A DNA stretch of 64,000 bases from Methylovorus menthalis (lineage in GTDB: Bacteria; Pseudomonadota; Gammaproteobacteria; Burkholderiales; Methylophilaceae), in the NCBI RefSeq assembly GCF_020523625.1, contig NZ_JAJAQH010000006.1, positions 744,001 to 808,000 of the forward strand, in the 5' to 3' direction. The notes under the pieces were generated by a model. It ran no database searches and was not told the DNA's origin. It saw only the letters and a list, made by a program, of their open reading frames with translations. Of this stretch, positions 63,358 through 64,000 are shown in pieces (the first letter of the stretch is position 1; each line of letters starts with the position of its first letter). The position numbers were made by a program, and so were the translations under genes.

Positions 63358-64000
63358 ATGATTATCGTCATGCACCGGGATGCGACTGATCGCGATGTGG
63401 CCGCCATTGTTGCCCGCATTGAAGAGCAGGGCCTGGGCGTCAATGTTTCGCGCGGTACCGAGCGTACCGTGATTGGCGCTATCGGTGATGAGCGCAAGCT
63501 GGATCAGGTCATGTTTGAGACCATGGCCGGTGTCGAGCAAGCGCTGCATATCCTCAAGCCCTATAAAATCGTCGCGCGAGAATGGCATCCTGAAGATACG
63601 GTCATCAACATCCGTGGGATTCCGCTAGGTGGGCCGCAAGTGCAAGTCATCGCGGGGCCTTGCTCGGTGGAAACGCCCGAACAGATGGCGGCATCTGCCA
63701 GCGCCGTGAAGGCTGCAGGTGTCAGACTGATGCGCGGCGGCGCATTCAAACCCCGTACCAGCCCGTATACCTTTCAAGGCGCCGGGGTGGAAGGGCTGGA
63801 GATGTTCCGGCAGGCTGCCGATGCGGAGAATCTGCCTATCGTGACCGAACTCATGGATGCGCGGCAATTGCCCATGTTCATGGACTATGGCGTCGATGTC
63901 ATTCAGATTGGTACGCGCAATATGCAGAATTTTGATCTGCTGAAAGAGGTGGGGCGTATCAATGTCCCGGTTATCCTCAAGCGTGGCATGTCGGCCACCA
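63358..64000 (+). CDS. aroF: 3-deoxy-7-phosphoheptulonate synthase, partial (runs off the window)
   Basis: First step of the shikimate pathway (erythrose 4-phosphate plus PEP). 214 codons are visible. An N-terminal ACT-like/ferredoxin-like domain (about 1-70, MIIVMHRDATDRDVAAIVARI) precedes the barrel with AGPCSVE near 99 and RGGAFKPRTSPY near 125. This makes it the Thermotoga/Bacillus-like AroA type I-beta with an attached regulatory domain, not the enteric AroG type. GAGGA precedes the ATG. It lies 32 bases after hisC and is probably cotranscribed. Confidence 0.93.
   Translation, partial: MIIVMHRDATDRDVAAIVARIEEQGLGVNVSRGTERTVIGAIGDERKLDQVMFETMAGVEQALHILKPYKIVAREWHPEDTVINIRGIPLGGPQVQVIAGPCSVETPEQMAASASAVKAAGVRLMRGGAFKPRTSPYTFQGAGVEGLEMFRQAADAENLPIVTELMDARQLPMFMDYGVDVIQIGTRNMQNFDLLKEVGRINVPVILKRGMSAT

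Overview
This 64-kb window is a bacterial chromosome segment with tightly packed genes and moderate-to-high GC. Gene order and protein types point to a betaproteobacterium, most probably a Methylophilaceae methylotroph of the Methylobacillus/Methylovorus kind. Three syntenic blocks support this: leuC–entericidin–leuD–leuB–asd–fimV–truA–trpF–trpB–trpA–accD–folC–SPOR–cvpA–purF–metZ, gyrA–serC–pheA–hisC–aroF, and argD–argF–argG. The genus is inferred from recalled gene order and composition; no search was run. No tRNA, rRNA, CRISPR array, insertion sequence or prophage was recognised.

Layout. 1–3.2 kb: a degenerate histidine-kinase-like protein, a Crp/Fnr regulator and prfC. 3.2–5.6 kb: a persulfide/sulfite detoxification locus, with a metallo-beta-lactamase-fold persulfide dioxygenase divergent from a BigR/SqrR-like ArsR regulator, a frameshifted DUF442 gene and a TauE/SafE exporter. 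A perfect AT-rich inverted repeat lies between the divergent genes. 5.6–13.3 kb: a Fur-box-preceded iron cell-surface-signalling cluster (FecI-like sigma, FecR-like anti-sigma, two paralogous TonB-dependent receptors of which only the second has the signalling domain, and a PepSY membrane protein). 13.4–23.3 kb: acs, glnE, a TerC-family and an HPP-family membrane protein, an orphan small protein, and a large poly-HAMP chemoreceptor.

23.3–25.6 kb is an AT-rich islet of small unrecognised genes and long non-coding stretches. 25.6–31.5 kb holds a NarX/NarL-like two-component system, a lipoprotein, a Rieske oxygenase coupled to a DMT transporter, and a PuuD-like membrane protein with a tiny membrane partner. 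31.6–36.6 kb is arginine biosynthesis plus ppnP, a DinB-like gene and a YajQ-family gene. 36.7–54.7 kb is the leucine/aspartate/tryptophan/fatty-acid/folate/purine/methionine block. 54.7–64 kb has two small stress-type genes, a 2-Cys peroxiredoxin, gyrA, and the serine/phenylalanine/histidine/aromatic genes, interrupted by a membrane diguanylate cyclase. The last gene (DAHP synthase) runs off the window.

The most interesting element is a SAM-II-type riboswitch in front of metZ, immediately followed by an intrinsic terminator. The conserved GCTAAAG pseudoknot strand can instead form a 9-bp antiterminator with the terminator's left arm, giving a readable SAM-dependent attenuation switch. Other points of note are the frameshifted gene in the persulfide operon, the asymmetric receptor pair, the entericidin gene wedged between leuC and leuD, the cyclase gene inside the aromatic supraoperon, and a folded leader in the small-gene islet that only partly resembles a c-di-GMP-I aptamer.
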